From Bacteroidia bacterium (GTDB taxonomy: Bacteria; Bacteroidota; Bacteroidia; NS11-12g; UBA9320), in assembly GCA_020053795.1 (NCBI GenBank), contig JAGVMN010000027.1:1-63455 (forward strand): a DNA stretch of 63,455 nt, written 5' to 3'. Numbering within the stretch: the first letter of the stretch is position 1; every line of letters starts with the position of its first letter. Made by a program: the position numbers and the translations under genes. Of the stretch, positions 35,319-44,792 are shown piece by piece. The notes beneath the pieces were generated by a model. That model searched no databases. It was not told the origin of the DNA and worked only from the letters and a program-made list of their open reading frames with translations.

Positions 35319-37436
35319 CTAATCCACCTTCTCAATACTCACCAAACCGTTAGATTCGGTTTCAATCCTTGCATCGCCTTTATATTGCAGACTGGCGGCA
35401 CCTCTTATCTTACCTCTGATATATTCAGCTACATTCAGGTTGCATTTACTGGCCCCGCTCAAATCCAGTTTTGCACGTTGCGACAACAATTCAAATGCAT
35501 CAAAACTTCCGGCACCGTTAGATTCGATGTTGAGATTTTCGGTTTCTCCGCTGGCCTCTACCTTGCTGCCGCCTTTTAGTTCAAACTTCATGGTCTGGGC
35601 TGTAAGGTCGTTCAATTCTAAATGGGATGCCCCGTTGAGTTCCGCGTCCAGTATATCGAGGTTCATATTTTCTATGGTAAGATGACTGGCCCCGTTTATC
35701 TCCAGCCTTCTCAAATCGGGCATATTGATGGAGATATAATTTTCATCGCCGCTCACCCAGTTTTTAAGCTTGCCCCAATCGTTGTCGAACCAAATTTTCA
35801 GTTCACCGTCTTGGCAGTCATAACGGGTGTGTTCTATGAATTCATCCGTGCCTTCTACCTTTATGCCATGAATGCCGGCTTTGCGGATATGAACCGTGAA
35901 TGCATCGTTAACCTTAACCATATTGAAGCTTTCCAGTTTTTTGTAACCTGTTTCTTCTCCCGAGGCTGAACAATCCAGACAACTTAATCCGGTAATGGTC
36001 ATAATGTAGGTATGTCCGGCCAATTCGGTTCTGTAAAAATTCTGATCGTTATCGGATTCACTCATGATTCGTTCGAGGTTCGGATTGATCCTTATGACGG
36101 TACCAACAGGAATCCTCAGATCGTAAATAATTTTCTGAGCCCTGTAAACATCAGAACCTAAATGCAGAAATTCTGAAATATTGAGTTGGTTATTTATCAG
36201 TGAAAATTCTGACTTTAATTTCTTTGCTCTGTCTAATGCCTCTTCCGTATTGGTTCCTCTTGAAAATTTCCTGATTCTCAATTCGGCCGATTTTCCCAAA
36301 GCAGGCTCAATATGGACTTTCACCATACCATTGATGAATCCTGAGGATTCAGACGAAATACCATCCATCACACCGATTTTCAAGGTGTCTGAGGCTATGA
36401 TCAGGGGAATTTCCTCAAAACTGCGTGCATCTGCCTGAAACCCGCGAACAGTATAGATAGTGATAGCAGTACAGGCAAGGAAAACAAGGAGCCAAAATCC
36501 ACCAAGAATCTGATATACCGGTTTGTTGCGGGTGCGAACATTGAAGATGAACTCTGCCAAACGCAGCACTAATGCTAACGCCGGAAGTATGAGCAACAGA
36601 TTTAATAAGACTCTGGCTGTCCAAAATAATGATTGATTCTGATAAATACGCGGAATGTCGTTAATGCTGAATGCATCGTCGCCAAAACCTATAGTTCCCT
36701 GCCCGAAAAGCAGATACATGACTACCACTACTATGATCGCCAGAAAAACAAGAGAGATAATTCCCGCCACAAAACTAAAAACCGCCCTGAAAACTCTTGA
36801 AATCAATGAAGCAGCCTCATTAAGACCTTCTCTTACTTTAGCCGATCTGACATGTTCCCTGATGGAATAAACAGCTTTGCCCGCCTCTTCTGAAACTGTT
36901 CTGCGGATATTGTCAATATTGGGCATTTCGCCCATCATCTCCAATTTCTCTGATGCCGTAACCGCCTTGGGAATGATCACCCAAAGAATAATATAAAGCA
37001 GTAACCCCGAACCAAAAATGAAGAATAGTATGAGCCAGATAATGCGAACTACAACCACATCAATTCCGAGGTATTTGGACAAACCGGAACAAACCCCGCC
37101 TATCACTTTGCTATCAGCATCGCGGTACAATCTGCGGCGACCGGCATTATTCTGCAATGTTTCGGAAGTATCTTCTTTATCGAAGTCACTCGGTTCACCC
37201 ATTATTTTAATGACTTCGTTAATATCCTCTCTGTTAATAGATAGTTTGCCCTTTTTCAATTTCTCAAAGAGCATTTCTGCCATTCTGGCTTCTATGTCGT
37301 CAATAATTTCACCCCCGTTTTGTGCACTCTTAAAATGACTCTCAAGTTTGTGGATGTAATTGCGTAGGACATCGTAAGCATCTTCTTCGATTTGTAGGGC
37401 GATCCCGCCCAGATTAATGGTGATGATCTTGTTCAT
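35319..37436 (-). CDS. PspC-domain membrane protein with DUF2807 (putative auto-transporter adhesin head)
   Basis: A 705-residue protein: an N-terminal helical part (about 1-105); a PspC domain (about 106-165, RLYRDADSKVIGGVCSGLSKYLGID...); further TM helices near 205-240, 275-300 and 320-345; and an exported C-terminal DUF2807 beta-solenoid (about 475-700) with repeats such as LRRLEINGASHLTIENM. PspC domains respond to membrane stress, and in Bacteroidota they are often fused to DUF2807. Preceded by a padR gene 6 bp upstream, so the pair is probably an operon controlled by the PadR protein. Confidence 0.9.
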   Translation of the reverse strand: MNKIITINLGGIALQIEEDAYDVLRNYIHKLESHFKSAQNGGEIIDDIEARMAEMLFEKLKKGKLSINREDINEVIKIMGEPSDFDKEDTSETLQNNAGRRRLYRDADSKVIGGVCSGLSKYLGIDVVVVRIIWLILFFIFGSGLLLYIILWVIIPKAVTASEKLEMMGEMPNIDNIRRTVSEEAGKAVYSIREHVRSAKVREGLNEAASLISRVFRAVFSFVAGIISLVFLAIIVVVVMYLLFGQGTIGFGDDAFSINDIPRIYQNQSLFWTARVLLNLLLILPALALVLRLAEFIFNVRTRNKPVYQILGGFWLLVFLACTAITIYTVRGFQADARSFEEIPLIIASDTLKIGVMDGISSESSGFINGMVKVHIEPALGKSAELRIRKFSRGTNTEEALDRAKKLKSEFSLINNQLNISEFLHLGSDVYRAQKIIYDLRIPVGTVIRINPNLERIMSESDNDQNFYRTELAGHTYIMTITGLSCLDCSASGEETGYKKLESFNMVKVNDAFTVHIRKAGIHGIKVEGTDEFIEHTRYDCQDGELKIWFDNDWGKLKNWVSGDENYISINMPDLRRLEINGASHLTIENMNLDILDAELNGASHLELNDLTAQTMKFELKGGSKVEASGETENLNIESNGAGSFDAFELLSQRAKLDLSGASKCNLNVAEYIRGKIRGAASLQYKGDARIETESNGLVSIEKVD

Positions 37437-37442
37437 GTCGGA

Positions 37443-37772
37443 TTAATTAGGTTTTGTAGTTTTGGCAACACTGAAACTGAGTTCATTCCAGGTTTTATTC
37501 AGTTCGTTCAGAAATAATGTTCCGTTTTGGGTAAGTGTGAAATATTTTCTTGGCGGGCCTTGAAGTGATTCCTTCCAGGTATAGGTGAGCAACCCCGCAT
37601 TTTTTAGTCTGGTCAGCAGGGGATACAAAGTCCCTTCAACTACTAACAGTTTGGCTTCTTTCAGTTCGGTGATAATATCCGAGGCATATATCTCGCCGCG
37701 ACTAATGATAGATAGTATGCAGTACTCGAGAATGCCCCGTCTCATTTGTGTTTGTGTGTTGTCGAGATTCAT
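37443..37772 (-). CDS. PadR-family transcription repressor
   Basis: About 109 residues from the ATG at 37772 (an ATG at 37793 is nearer to, and probably inside, the promoter). Winged-helix PadR fold: QMRRGILEYCILSIISRG (about 10-27), LKEAKLLVVEGTLYPLLTRLKNAGLLTYTW recognition region, and GPPRKYFTLTQNG wing. It lies upstream of and in operon with the PspC/DUF2807 gene, the usual arrangement for envelope-stress regulators of this type. An operator-like dyad is just upstream. Confidence 0.9.
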   Translation of the reverse strand: MNLDNTQTQMRRGILEYCILSIISRGEIYASDIITELKEAKLLVVEGTLYPLLTRLKNAGLLTYTWKESLQGPPRKYFTLTQNGTLFLNELNKTWNELSFSVAKTTKPN

Positions 37773-37794
37773 TTGCCTTTTATGATGGCACAAA

Positions 37795-37834
37795 CTAAAG
37801 TATTTTTATAGTACTATGCAACACATGGTACTAT
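37795..37834 (-). promoter_or_regulatory. padR promoter and PadR operator dyad
   Basis: A 27-bp dyad (37808-37834) reads ATAGTACTATG-CAACA-CATGGTACTAT; its two arms, ATAGTAC(T)ATG and CAT(G)GTACTAT, mirror each other with one mismatch. PadR proteins bind ATGT/ATAC-type dyads of this size. It adjoins the minus-strand -7-like box (TACTTTAG, 37795-37802), so binding would block the padR promoter and autoregulate it. Confidence 0.6.
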
Positions 37835-37934
37835 AAATATTTCAATATTCGATGAAAGGTAATTCCACATCCATCGAAATGATTGACAGAATTTTTATTT
37901 CATCACCTTTACAGTATCAATAGAAGCAACACTA

Positions 37935-38416
37935 ATGAGCACTAAAGTAAAAATACTTAGTAGCCTGAAAACCATCCGCTTTCAGGATTGCGACCCTTTC
38001 AACCATTTGAACAATGGTGGTTATTCTGATTATTTTATGAATGACAGGGAGGATCAATTAATTGAAAACTACAATTTGAATATCTATAAAATCGTTCAAA
38101 AAACCCGCCTGAGTTGGGTGGTGAAATCCAGCAAAATTGCATTCATTATAAACCGGCCTTTCTGATGGAGACGGTGCTTACAGAAACTCAGATGATTGCA
38201 TATTCTGAAAGGGATATACTGGTTGAGATGCGGATGTATGACGAAATAAAAACTCAGCTCAAATCATTGCTTTGGAGCAACTTTATTCATTCCAACCTTC
38301 AAACCCAGAAGTCTGACAAACACAGTGAGGTTTACCTGAAACTATTTGAGGATGCCTGTTTGTCTGTGGCCGAGAAAACCTGTGATGAAAGGCACTTGAG
38401 ATTGATGGGGAAATGA
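37935..38416 (+). pseudogene. Acyl-CoA thioesterase (hotdog), frameshifted
   Basis: Frame 1 (37935-38165) gives RFQDCDPFNHLNNGGYSDYF and WVVKSSKIAFI, the start of a 4-hydroxybenzoyl-CoA thioesterase-like hotdog fold (catalytic Asp in QDCDPFNH). It then runs into a stop. In the next frame from about 38135 the sequence continues with KPAFLMETV, SERDILVEMRMYDE and LKSLLWSNFIHSN, the expected rest of the family. One base appears missing near ATTATAAACCG (about 38144-38154). This may be a real inactivation or a sequencing error; I see no slippery-site signal for programmed frameshifting. Confidence 0.75.
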
Positions 38417-38426
38417 AGAATGATTC

Positions 38427-40220
38427 CTATTTCGCCCGTTTCCGCTCGTGTTCTTTCAGATAAATCTTCCTGAGACGGATGCTTTGTGGGGTAACTTCTA
38501 CATATTCATCGCCCTGAATATATTCCAAAGCCTCTTCCAGTGAAAATTTCACGGCAGGAGCGATTCGCATTTTCTCATCGTTACCTGCCGCCCTCACATT
38601 GCTCAGCTTTTTGGTTTTGGTGATGTTCAGCACCAAATCTCCCTGACGGTTGTTTTCGCCAACTACCTGACCTTCATATATTTCTTCACCCGGATCAATA
38701 AAAAACCGGCCCCTGTCCTGAAGATTGTGCAAACTATAAGGAATGGCGGTTCCGTTTTCCATACTAATCAATGAACCATTTATCCTTTGAGGGATATCGC
38801 CCCGGTACGGTTGAAATTCTTTAAATCTGTGGGCTATGATGGCCTCTCCTGCGGTCGCTGTGAGCATCAGGTTCCTCAGTCCGATGATTCCTCTTGATGG
38901 TATTTCAAATTCAAGATGCATGCGGTCTCCTTTGGCATTCATGTGAAGCAGCATACCTCGTCTTTGGGTTACAATTTCTATGGCCTTCCCGGAGACTTCA
39001 TCCGGAAGGTCTATGGTTAGTTCCTCAACAGGTTCGTGTTTTACCCCGTCAATATCTTTTATAATAACCTTGGGTTGACCGATCTGAAATTCAAATCCCT
39101 CACGTCTCATGGTTTCAATCAGAATTGATAAATGCAGGACACCCCGGCCATAGACCATGTGAGAATCTGCCAAACCTATATCATCTAAACGCATGGCCAG
39201 ATTTTTTTCCAACTCTTTATGCAGCCTGTCGCGAAGGTGGCGACTGGTTACAAATTTACCTTCCTTGCCATAAAATGGTGAATCGTTAATGGTAAAAAGC
39301 ATGCTGATGGTTGGTTCGTCAATATTGATGGACTCCAGCGATTCCGGGTTCTCAATATCGGCAACTGTATCACCAATCTCAAAGCCTTCCATCCCTGTGA
39401 TGGCACAGATTTCTCCGGCCTCGACAAAATCCGCCTTCACTTTGGCAACCCCGTCAAAAACGAACAATTCTTTTATTTTTGTTTTGATCGTACTTTGATC
39501 TCGCTTTACGAGCGAAACATTCATTCCGGGTTTTAACACGCCTCTGAAAAGTTTCCCAACCGCAATACGCCCGGTATAAGTACTGTAATCCAAAGAGGTG
39601 ATCATCATTTGGGTAGTTCCGTTGAGCTTCTTTGGGGCCGGAACGTGTTCTATAATAGCATCCAAAAGCGGAAAGAAATTATCGGTTGGTTTTTCCCAAT
39701 CCGTACTCATCCAGCCCTGTTTAGCAGAACCATACAAGGTGGCAAAATCCAGTTGTTCTTCGTTCGCATCAAGGCTGTACATCAGGTCAAAAACCTGTTC
39801 ATGCACTTCTCCGGGACGGCAATTTTGTTTGTCAACCTTATTTACAACAACCACAGGTTCCAAGCCAGCCTCTAAAGCTTTTTGCAATACAAAACGGGTT
39901 TGCGGCATTGGTCCTTCAAAGGCATCAACCAAAAGCAACACCCCGTCGGCCATATTCATAATTCTTTCTACCTCACCACCAAAATCACTGTGACCAGGGG
40001 TATCAATTATGTTGATCTTGACATCCTTGTACATGACTGCTACATTTTTCGAAAGAATTGTAATTCCTCTTTCCCGCTCCAATGGGTTGCTGTCCATAAA
40101 AAGCTCACCGGGTTTTTCGTGTTCCTTAAAGCTTTGGCAAGCGTACAGAATCTTGTCTACTAGCGTGGTTTTTCCGTGGTCAACATGGGCGATAATAGCA
40201 ACATTTCGGATTTTCTGCAT
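38427..40220 (-). CDS. typA: GTPase TypA/BipA
   Basis: About 597 residues from the ATG at 40220. Translational GTPase with G-motifs NVAIIAHVDHGKTTLVDKIL, GITIL (switch I) and DTPGHSDFGGEVER (switch II), NKVDKQNCRP and later beta-barrel and TypA-specific domains. It binds ribosomes and is needed under stress or cold. An ATG at 40244 is upstream, but a -7-like box TATTTTTG (minus strand, 40242-40249) overlaps it, favouring 40220. Confidence 0.96.
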   Translation of the reverse strand: MQKIRNVAIIAHVDHGKTTLVDKILYACQSFKEHEKPGELFMDSNPLERERGITILSKNVAVMYKDVKINIIDTPGHSDFGGEVERIMNMADGVLLLVDAFEGPMPQTRFVLQKALEAGLEPVVVVNKVDKQNCRPGEVHEQVFDLMYSLDANEEQLDFATLYGSAKQGWMSTDWEKPTDNFFPLLDAIIEHVPAPKKLNGTTQMMITSLDYSTYTGRIAVGKLFRGVLKPGMNVSLVKRDQSTIKTKIKELFVFDGVAKVKADFVEAGEICAITGMEGFEIGDTVADIENPESLESINIDEPTISMLFTINDSPFYGKEGKFVTSRHLRDRLHKELEKNLAMRLDDIGLADSHMVYGRGVLHLSILIETMRREGFEFQIGQPKVIIKDIDGVKHEPVEELTIDLPDEVSGKAIEIVTQRRGMLLHMNAKGDRMHLEFEIPSRGIIGLRNLMLTATAGEAIIAHRFKEFQPYRGDIPQRINGSLISMENGTAIPYSLHNLQDRGRFFIDPGEEIYEGQVVGENNRQGDLVLNITKTKKLSNVRAAGNDEKMRIAPAVKFSLEEALEYIQGDEYVEVTPQSIRLRKIYLKEHERKRAK

Positions 40221-40241
40221 TTGATTTTCCCTAAGGGGCGG

Positions 40242-40249
40242 CAAAAATA
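40242..40249 (-). promoter_or_regulatory. -7 box of typA
   Basis: Minus strand TATTTTTG, an exact TAnnTTTG match. It would give a leader of about 15 nt to the ATG at 40220 and helps decide that start. Confidence 0.5.
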
Positions 40250-40273
40250 GGCTTTTTTGCCTTAACTTTACCT

Positions 40274-40281
40274 TAATTTTG
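40274..40281 (+). promoter_or_regulatory. -7 box of the gene at 40308
   Basis: TAATTTTG, an exact TAnnTTTG match 26 bp before the ATG at 40308, back to back with the typA promoter. Confidence 0.5.
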
Positions 40282-40307
40282 CAAGATAAACCTAAAATAA
40301 TTGGATT

Positions 40308-40724
40308 ATGAAAACATTTACAGTGCTGTTTTTTTTAATCATCTCCATTGAATTATCTGCTCAATCAACAGTTGACTTTGAAGTAACGGAGTTCAAATAC
40401 AATGACGTCTCTTCTTCGCTGCCGGAACCTGTGAAAATCCACGCGGCTTTCAAAAAAGAGAGTGAAATGTACGCCTTGGGAACGGCGAACGGTGTAGAGA
40501 TAGGTGTTCAGTTCGAATTGGTTCGAGAGGGAACAGGTCGCAACAAATATTGGGTGATACAGGTGGAATTTTTTAGCAAGAAGAAAGGCCGTTGGTTGGA
40601 GATGTGTAATACCAGACGATTTCGTGTGGACGGGGTTTACCGTCTGACGACATTGTTTGAATGCAAGTTTGACGATAAGGCGAATTCTTTTTCCATAGCA
40701 TACAAAATAGAAGCGAAGCCTTAA
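40308..40724 (+). CDS. Small exported protein of unknown function
   Basis: A 138-residue protein with a Sec signal peptide (about 1-20, ending ELSAQ). The remaining 118 residues are beta-strand-like and contain two cysteines (CNTRRF and LFECKFDDK) that could form a disulfide outside the cytoplasm. No family recognised. It is 55 bp upstream of ctaA on the same strand, but no functional link is evident. Confidence 0.65.
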   Translation: MKTFTVLFFLIISIELSAQSTVDFEVTEFKYNDVSSSLPEPVKIHAAFKKESEMYALGTANGVEIGVQFELVREGTGRNKYWVIQVEFFSKKKGRWLEMCNTRRFRVDGVYRLTTLFECKFDDKANSFSIAYKIEAKP

Positions 40725-40779
40725 ATTCAATTGATGACAATTCACGATTATTGCCTGCTTTTCTGATACCGCAATCCAA

Positions 40780-41814
40780 ATGATCAACTCAACACGCCCA
40801 ATTATTTTTTGGCTCTATACCGGATGTTTTTTAATCTATGCAATGGTTATTATTGGTGGAATCACCCGTTTGACTGGATCCGGATTATCCATTACCGAAT
40901 GGAAAGTGGTTACCGGAACATTCCCCCCGTTAAATGACCTACAATGGCAAGAGGAATTTGCCAAATACAAACAATCACCCCAGTTTCAAAAATTAAACTC
41001 AAGCTTTAGCATCGAAGACTTCAAAGGCATTTACCGGTGGGAATATATTCACCGCCTGCTTGGTCGCTTGATCGGAATTGTTTTCATATTGCCATTCATT
41101 TATTTCTTATTCACGAAACAGATTGATAGAAAATTGCTGCCTAAGCTTATTGCCGTTTTTCTGCTTGGAGCATTTCAAGGTTTTCTTGGCTGGTACATGG
41201 TAAAAAGCGGATTGGTTGACGATCCCTATGTGAGTCATTATAGGCTGGCCATTCATTTGATGACGGCATTTATCACTTTTGGATACCTGTTTTGGGTGAT
41301 TCAGGATTTGAAATATACCGGTGTACAAAGCATAAATGTTGTTACGAAAGGCCCTTTAAGACTCAGTATTTTCGCATTTGTCCTGATTGTTGTTCAGAGT
41401 ATTTACGGTGCATTTGTTGCCGGACTTCATGCAGGATATGCCTACAATACCTGGCCTATGATGGGTAATGAATGGATGGCATCTGCTGTGTCAATGGGTT
41501 TCGAAAAGGGCGGTATTAAAAGTTTATTTGATAATCTGGCAACGGTTCAATTTATTCACAGAACCATAGCCATTCTGATCTTTTGCATAGCCATATTTCT
41601 ATGGTTAAAGAGAAATAATATCCTCTTGAACCTGAATGAAAACCAAAAATCATCGGTCAGTCTTTCTTTTTATTTGATCTCGATTCAGGCCATCCTCGGA
41701 ATATATACTTTGATTTACAGTGTGCCTTTTTGGTCAGCGGTATTGCATCAGACAGGAGGCTTTGCTGTTTTTGCAGCCGGTATATACCAGATTCTCAGAT
41801 TTATCAGGGGCTGA
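40780..41814 (+). CDS. ctaA: Haem A synthase
   Basis: A 344-residue membrane protein with about eight helices, the CtaA/COX15 family, which converts haem O to haem A for terminal oxidases. Conserved histidines lie in membrane helices: GGITRLTGSGLSITEW (about 27-42), WEYIHRLLGRLIG (about 88-100), SHYRLAIHLMTAF, QFIHRTIAILIF and AVLHQTGGF. Length fits. Presence of haem A synthesis implies an aa3-type oxidase elsewhere in the genome. Confidence 0.95.
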   Translation: MINSTRPIIFWLYTGCFLIYAMVIIGGITRLTGSGLSITEWKVVTGTFPPLNDLQWQEEFAKYKQSPQFQKLNSSFSIEDFKGIYRWEYIHRLLGRLIGIVFILPFIYFLFTKQIDRKLLPKLIAVFLLGAFQGFLGWYMVKSGLVDDPYVSHYRLAIHLMTAFITFGYLFWVIQDLKYTGVQSINVVTKGPLRLSIFAFVLIVVQSIYGAFVAGLHAGYAYNTWPMMGNEWMASAVSMGFEKGGIKSLFDNLATVQFIHRTIAILIFCIAIFLWLKRNNILLNLNENQKSSVSLSFYLISIQAILGIYTLIYSVPFWSAVLHQTGGFAVFAAGIYQILRFIRG

Positions 41815-41932
41815 GATAATATGGATACCAGATTTTCAGCATTGGCGTTTACATTTTTTCTTCCTTCTGCTTTTGAAGGTCTTGAATTAACCGAATTAAA
41901 AGTCGTATTTTGAAAGACCGAACAAATTGCCG

Positions 41933-43693
41933 ATGAATTGTAAATTAACTTATTATATAACCTTACGACTTACAAGCTGTTTTCATTGTCTGATCGGTGT
42001 GTTTGTTTCATTTCACTCGGTTTTCGGCCAGCTAATACCCTTGGATAGAATAACCAATTGGGAAGTAGTTCGGATAACACCTGCCCAACCCCAGAGAACG
42101 GTCATTCCATTTTCTGACTATTTTGCCGTAGGTGATGGTATTACCGCCAATGACGAAGCTTTGAATAATTTACTTTCGGTCAATCAGGGTTTGGCCATTG
42201 TTATTCAAATAGATAGCGGCAAATTCCGATTCACCAATACCATTAGTTTGCCATCGGGAGTTATCATTAAAGGAAGCGGGGAACTCAAAACGCAGCTTAT
42301 TTTTGACATTTCAAAGGAAGTAAACGGGATAGAAATCAAGGGGAATGCACAAGTATTGAGTGGCAAATTAAAATTTCCTGTTGTTAAAGGAACAAAAATT
42401 TGGATCTTAGAATCCGGTCATAATCTGAAAAAGGGTGATCTGGTTAAAATCAATGATGACGACAGTAAGCTTGTCTTCTCTTCATGGGCCTTGAAATCAA
42501 CAGGTCAGATAGTTGAAATCAACAATGTCAAAGGTGATACTGCTTTTTTTGAAAGTGAAATGAGGCGGAATTATGATTCTGTTAATTCGGTTACTTTTAC
42601 CAACATTCTGCCCAATATTCATTCAGGGTTGGAAAATCTGGACCTCCTGAATACGAAAAGTACAACCACTCAAACATCCAACCTTTTTATTGAGAATGCT
42701 GCTTTTACAAATGTTTCCTGTATCCAAAGTGTCAACGGAAATTTCTCCCATATATCCTTGAACAACAGTTATCGCGTCAACATTTCAGGATGCAGATTCA
42801 AAGAAGCATTTGCTTATGGTGATGGTGGACAAGGTTATGGAGTGGCGATGCAATACAATACTTCTGAATGCCTTATCAGCCATAATATTTTCGATCGCCT
42901 GCGTCATTCCATTCTCCTGCAGGCGGGTGTCAATGGCAATGTGATTTCCTACAATTATTCAATAAATCCATTTTGGCAGGAAACAAGTTTACCTTCTGAC
43001 GCTGCCGGTGATTTGGTGCTTCACGGCAATTACCCCTATCTCAATCTTTTTGAAGGGAATATCGTTCAAAATATTGTGATTGATAATTCACATGGATTCA
43101 ACGGACCATTGAACACCTACTTTAGAAACAAAGCAGAGAAATACGGACTTTTTATGAACGATGCATCTGTTTCCGCTGGTCAGAATTTTATAGGCAATGA
43201 GATTACCTCAACCGAAACTTTCAAAGGTTTTTATATTCTAACGGGTACGGATCATCTGGAATATGGCAATGTGGTAAAGGGTACTGTTATTCCTCCAGGC
43301 ACATCATCACTCTTTGTAAAATCTTTTTATCTTGACAGTGTTTTTAAAAGTAAACCCTTGTCAACAATTAATGAATTAAACAAAGCTTTCGGTCGAAACC
43401 GAAAAAATCTTGCAACTTCTTGTCTGCCCGATTCTTCGGTAGGTATTGTGGAATTAAATAAACCAGAAATTGTGACTCTTTTTCCAAATCCGGCAGCGGA
43501 ATTTCTGATTATTCTTAGTGAACTTAAACCCAAAAACGTTCTTTGCACCAACACCTTCGGGATAAAGTTTCCTCTTAGATTGGAATCAAAAAAGATACTT
43601 CTTGAAAACCTTATTAATGGCTTTTACATATTAGAAATTGAGTTCGAGAATGGTTCAATTAAAACGAGCCCGTTAATAATAACCGGAGATTGA
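41933..43693 (+). CDS. Parallel beta-helix protein with type IX (type A-like) C-terminal tail
   Basis: About 586 residues from the ATG at 41933. Signal peptide about 1-35 (long, ending FHSVFGQ). The core (about 60-480) shows pectin-lyase-type right-handed beta-helix repeats: GVIIKGSG, GNAQVLSGKL, LENLDLLNTKS, NGNFSHISLNNSYRVNISGC, HSILLQAGVNGNVISYN and similar. The final 75 residues (LFPNPAAEFLIILSELK...) are the usual type A sorting tail of type IX secreted proteins. Probably secreted carbohydrate-binding or -cleaving protein; no catalytic residues could be assigned. Confidence 0.85.
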   Translation: MNCKLTYYITLRLTSCFHCLIGVFVSFHSVFGQLIPLDRITNWEVVRITPAQPQRTVIPFSDYFAVGDGITANDEALNNLLSVNQGLAIVIQIDSGKFRFTNTISLPSGVIIKGSGELKTQLIFDISKEVNGIEIKGNAQVLSGKLKFPVVKGTKIWILESGHNLKKGDLVKINDDDSKLVFSSWALKSTGQIVEINNVKGDTAFFESEMRRNYDSVNSVTFTNILPNIHSGLENLDLLNTKSTTTQTSNLFIENAAFTNVSCIQSVNGNFSHISLNNSYRVNISGCRFKEAFAYGDGGQGYGVAMQYNTSECLISHNIFDRLRHSILLQAGVNGNVISYNYSINPFWQETSLPSDAAGDLVLHGNYPYLNLFEGNIVQNIVIDNSHGFNGPLNTYFRNKAEKYGLFMNDASVSAGQNFIGNEITSTETFKGFYILTGTDHLEYGNVVKGTVIPPGTSSLFVKSFYLDSVFKSKPLSTINELNKAFGRNRKNLATSCLPDSSVGIVELNKPEIVTLFPNPAAEFLIILSELKPKNVLCTNTFGIKFPLRLESKKILLENLINGFYILEIEFENGSIKTSPLIITGD

Positions 43694-43740
43694 AGCTCAT
43701 TCCTTGGGAACCTTCAGATGACATAATACTGAATTCTTAA

Positions 43741-44769
43741 ATGATCAACTTCATCAAGAGATGCAAGACTTTAATCACCTCAGAAATATCAGGCCTTCCT
43801 GTTGTGGTGTTGATGCCATACAGCGGCTGCAATTGTCGTTGCCTGATGTGCAATATTTGGAAAGAAAATAAAAATGTCCGCACACTTTCACTGGAAACTA
43901 TTGCAGAACTGATTCAGTCGTTTCGAAAATTGAATACCAAATGGGTAACGCTTTCAGGTGGCGAACCTTTGATACATCCACACATTGACGCGATATGCCG
44001 CCTGATAAAAAATGCAAAAATGAAATTGAGCATTTTGTCAACCGGAATGACCGTCAGTAAATCAACCGAAACACTTCTAAGCCATACGGATGAATTGATT
44101 CTTTCGCTGGATGGCCCGCCGGAAGTTCACAATCGCATCAGGAATATCCCCACTGCCTTTGTGCGTTTGGCCGAAGGAGTAAATAAACTTCATCAAGCGA
44201 ATCCAAACTACAGAATTACAACCCGCACGGTAATACAAAAGGAGAATTTTCGACATTGGCCCGAAATCATAGAAACCGTTCTTTCTCTCGGCATTCAACA
44301 ATGCAGTTTTCTGCCTGCCGATGTTTCAACCTCCGCTTTTAACCATCCCAACAAATGGGAAACAGAAAAGCAAAGTGACATTCTGTTAAGCCCTGATGAA
44401 TGTGATGAACTGGGGCAAATCACGGAGCGGCTCATAAAAGACTACCAGCCCTTATTCGACTCAGGTTTTATCGCAGAATCTCCAGCAAAACTGAGAAAGA
44501 TACTTCAATACTACAGGGGATTTGTTATTGGACAATTCCCAATAAAAGCCTGCAATGCTCCATGGGTATCGACCGTTATTGAAGCCGATGGAACCGTACG
44601 TCATTGCTTTTTTCATCAGGCCATGGGGAATATTTATCAGGACAAATTGGAAGATATTTTGAACAAACCGGAATCGATTAGTTTTAGGAAACAACTGGAC
44701 ACCAACAAAAATCCGGTTTGTGAGAAATGTGTGTGTTATTTGAATTTGAAGGCGTTTTCGATGCTATAG
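43741..44769 (+). CDS. Radical SAM protein with SPASM-like C-terminus
   Basis: A 342-residue protein. The radical SAM cluster is CNCRCLMC (Cys30, Cys34, Cys37), followed by TLSGGEPLIHP and LSLDGPPEVHN. The last 80 residues contain CNAPWVSTVIEADG, HCFFHQAMGN and CEKCVCY, typical of auxiliary iron-sulfur (SPASM) domains that act on peptides or proteins. A substrate cannot be assigned. It starts 48 bp after the beta-helix gene and may be co-expressed with it. Confidence 0.9.
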   Translation: MINFIKRCKTLITSEISGLPVVVLMPYSGCNCRCLMCNIWKENKNVRTLSLETIAELIQSFRKLNTKWVTLSGGEPLIHPHIDAICRLIKNAKMKLSILSTGMTVSKSTETLLSHTDELILSLDGPPEVHNRIRNIPTAFVRLAEGVNKLHQANPNYRITTRTVIQKENFRHWPEIIETVLSLGIQQCSFLPADVSTSAFNHPNKWETEKQSDILLSPDECDELGQITERLIKDYQPLFDSGFIAESPAKLRKILQYYRGFVIGQFPIKACNAPWVSTVIEADGTVRHCFFHQAMGNIYQDKLEDILNKPESISFRKQLDTNKNPVCEKCVCYLNLKAFSML

Positions 44770-44792
44770 TTCGATATTTTCTTTCCTTGGTT

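Noticed and set aside
37935-38416. Programmed ribosomal frameshift in the thioesterase
   Set aside because: No slippery heptamer or downstream structure is visible at the shift site; a lost base is simpler.
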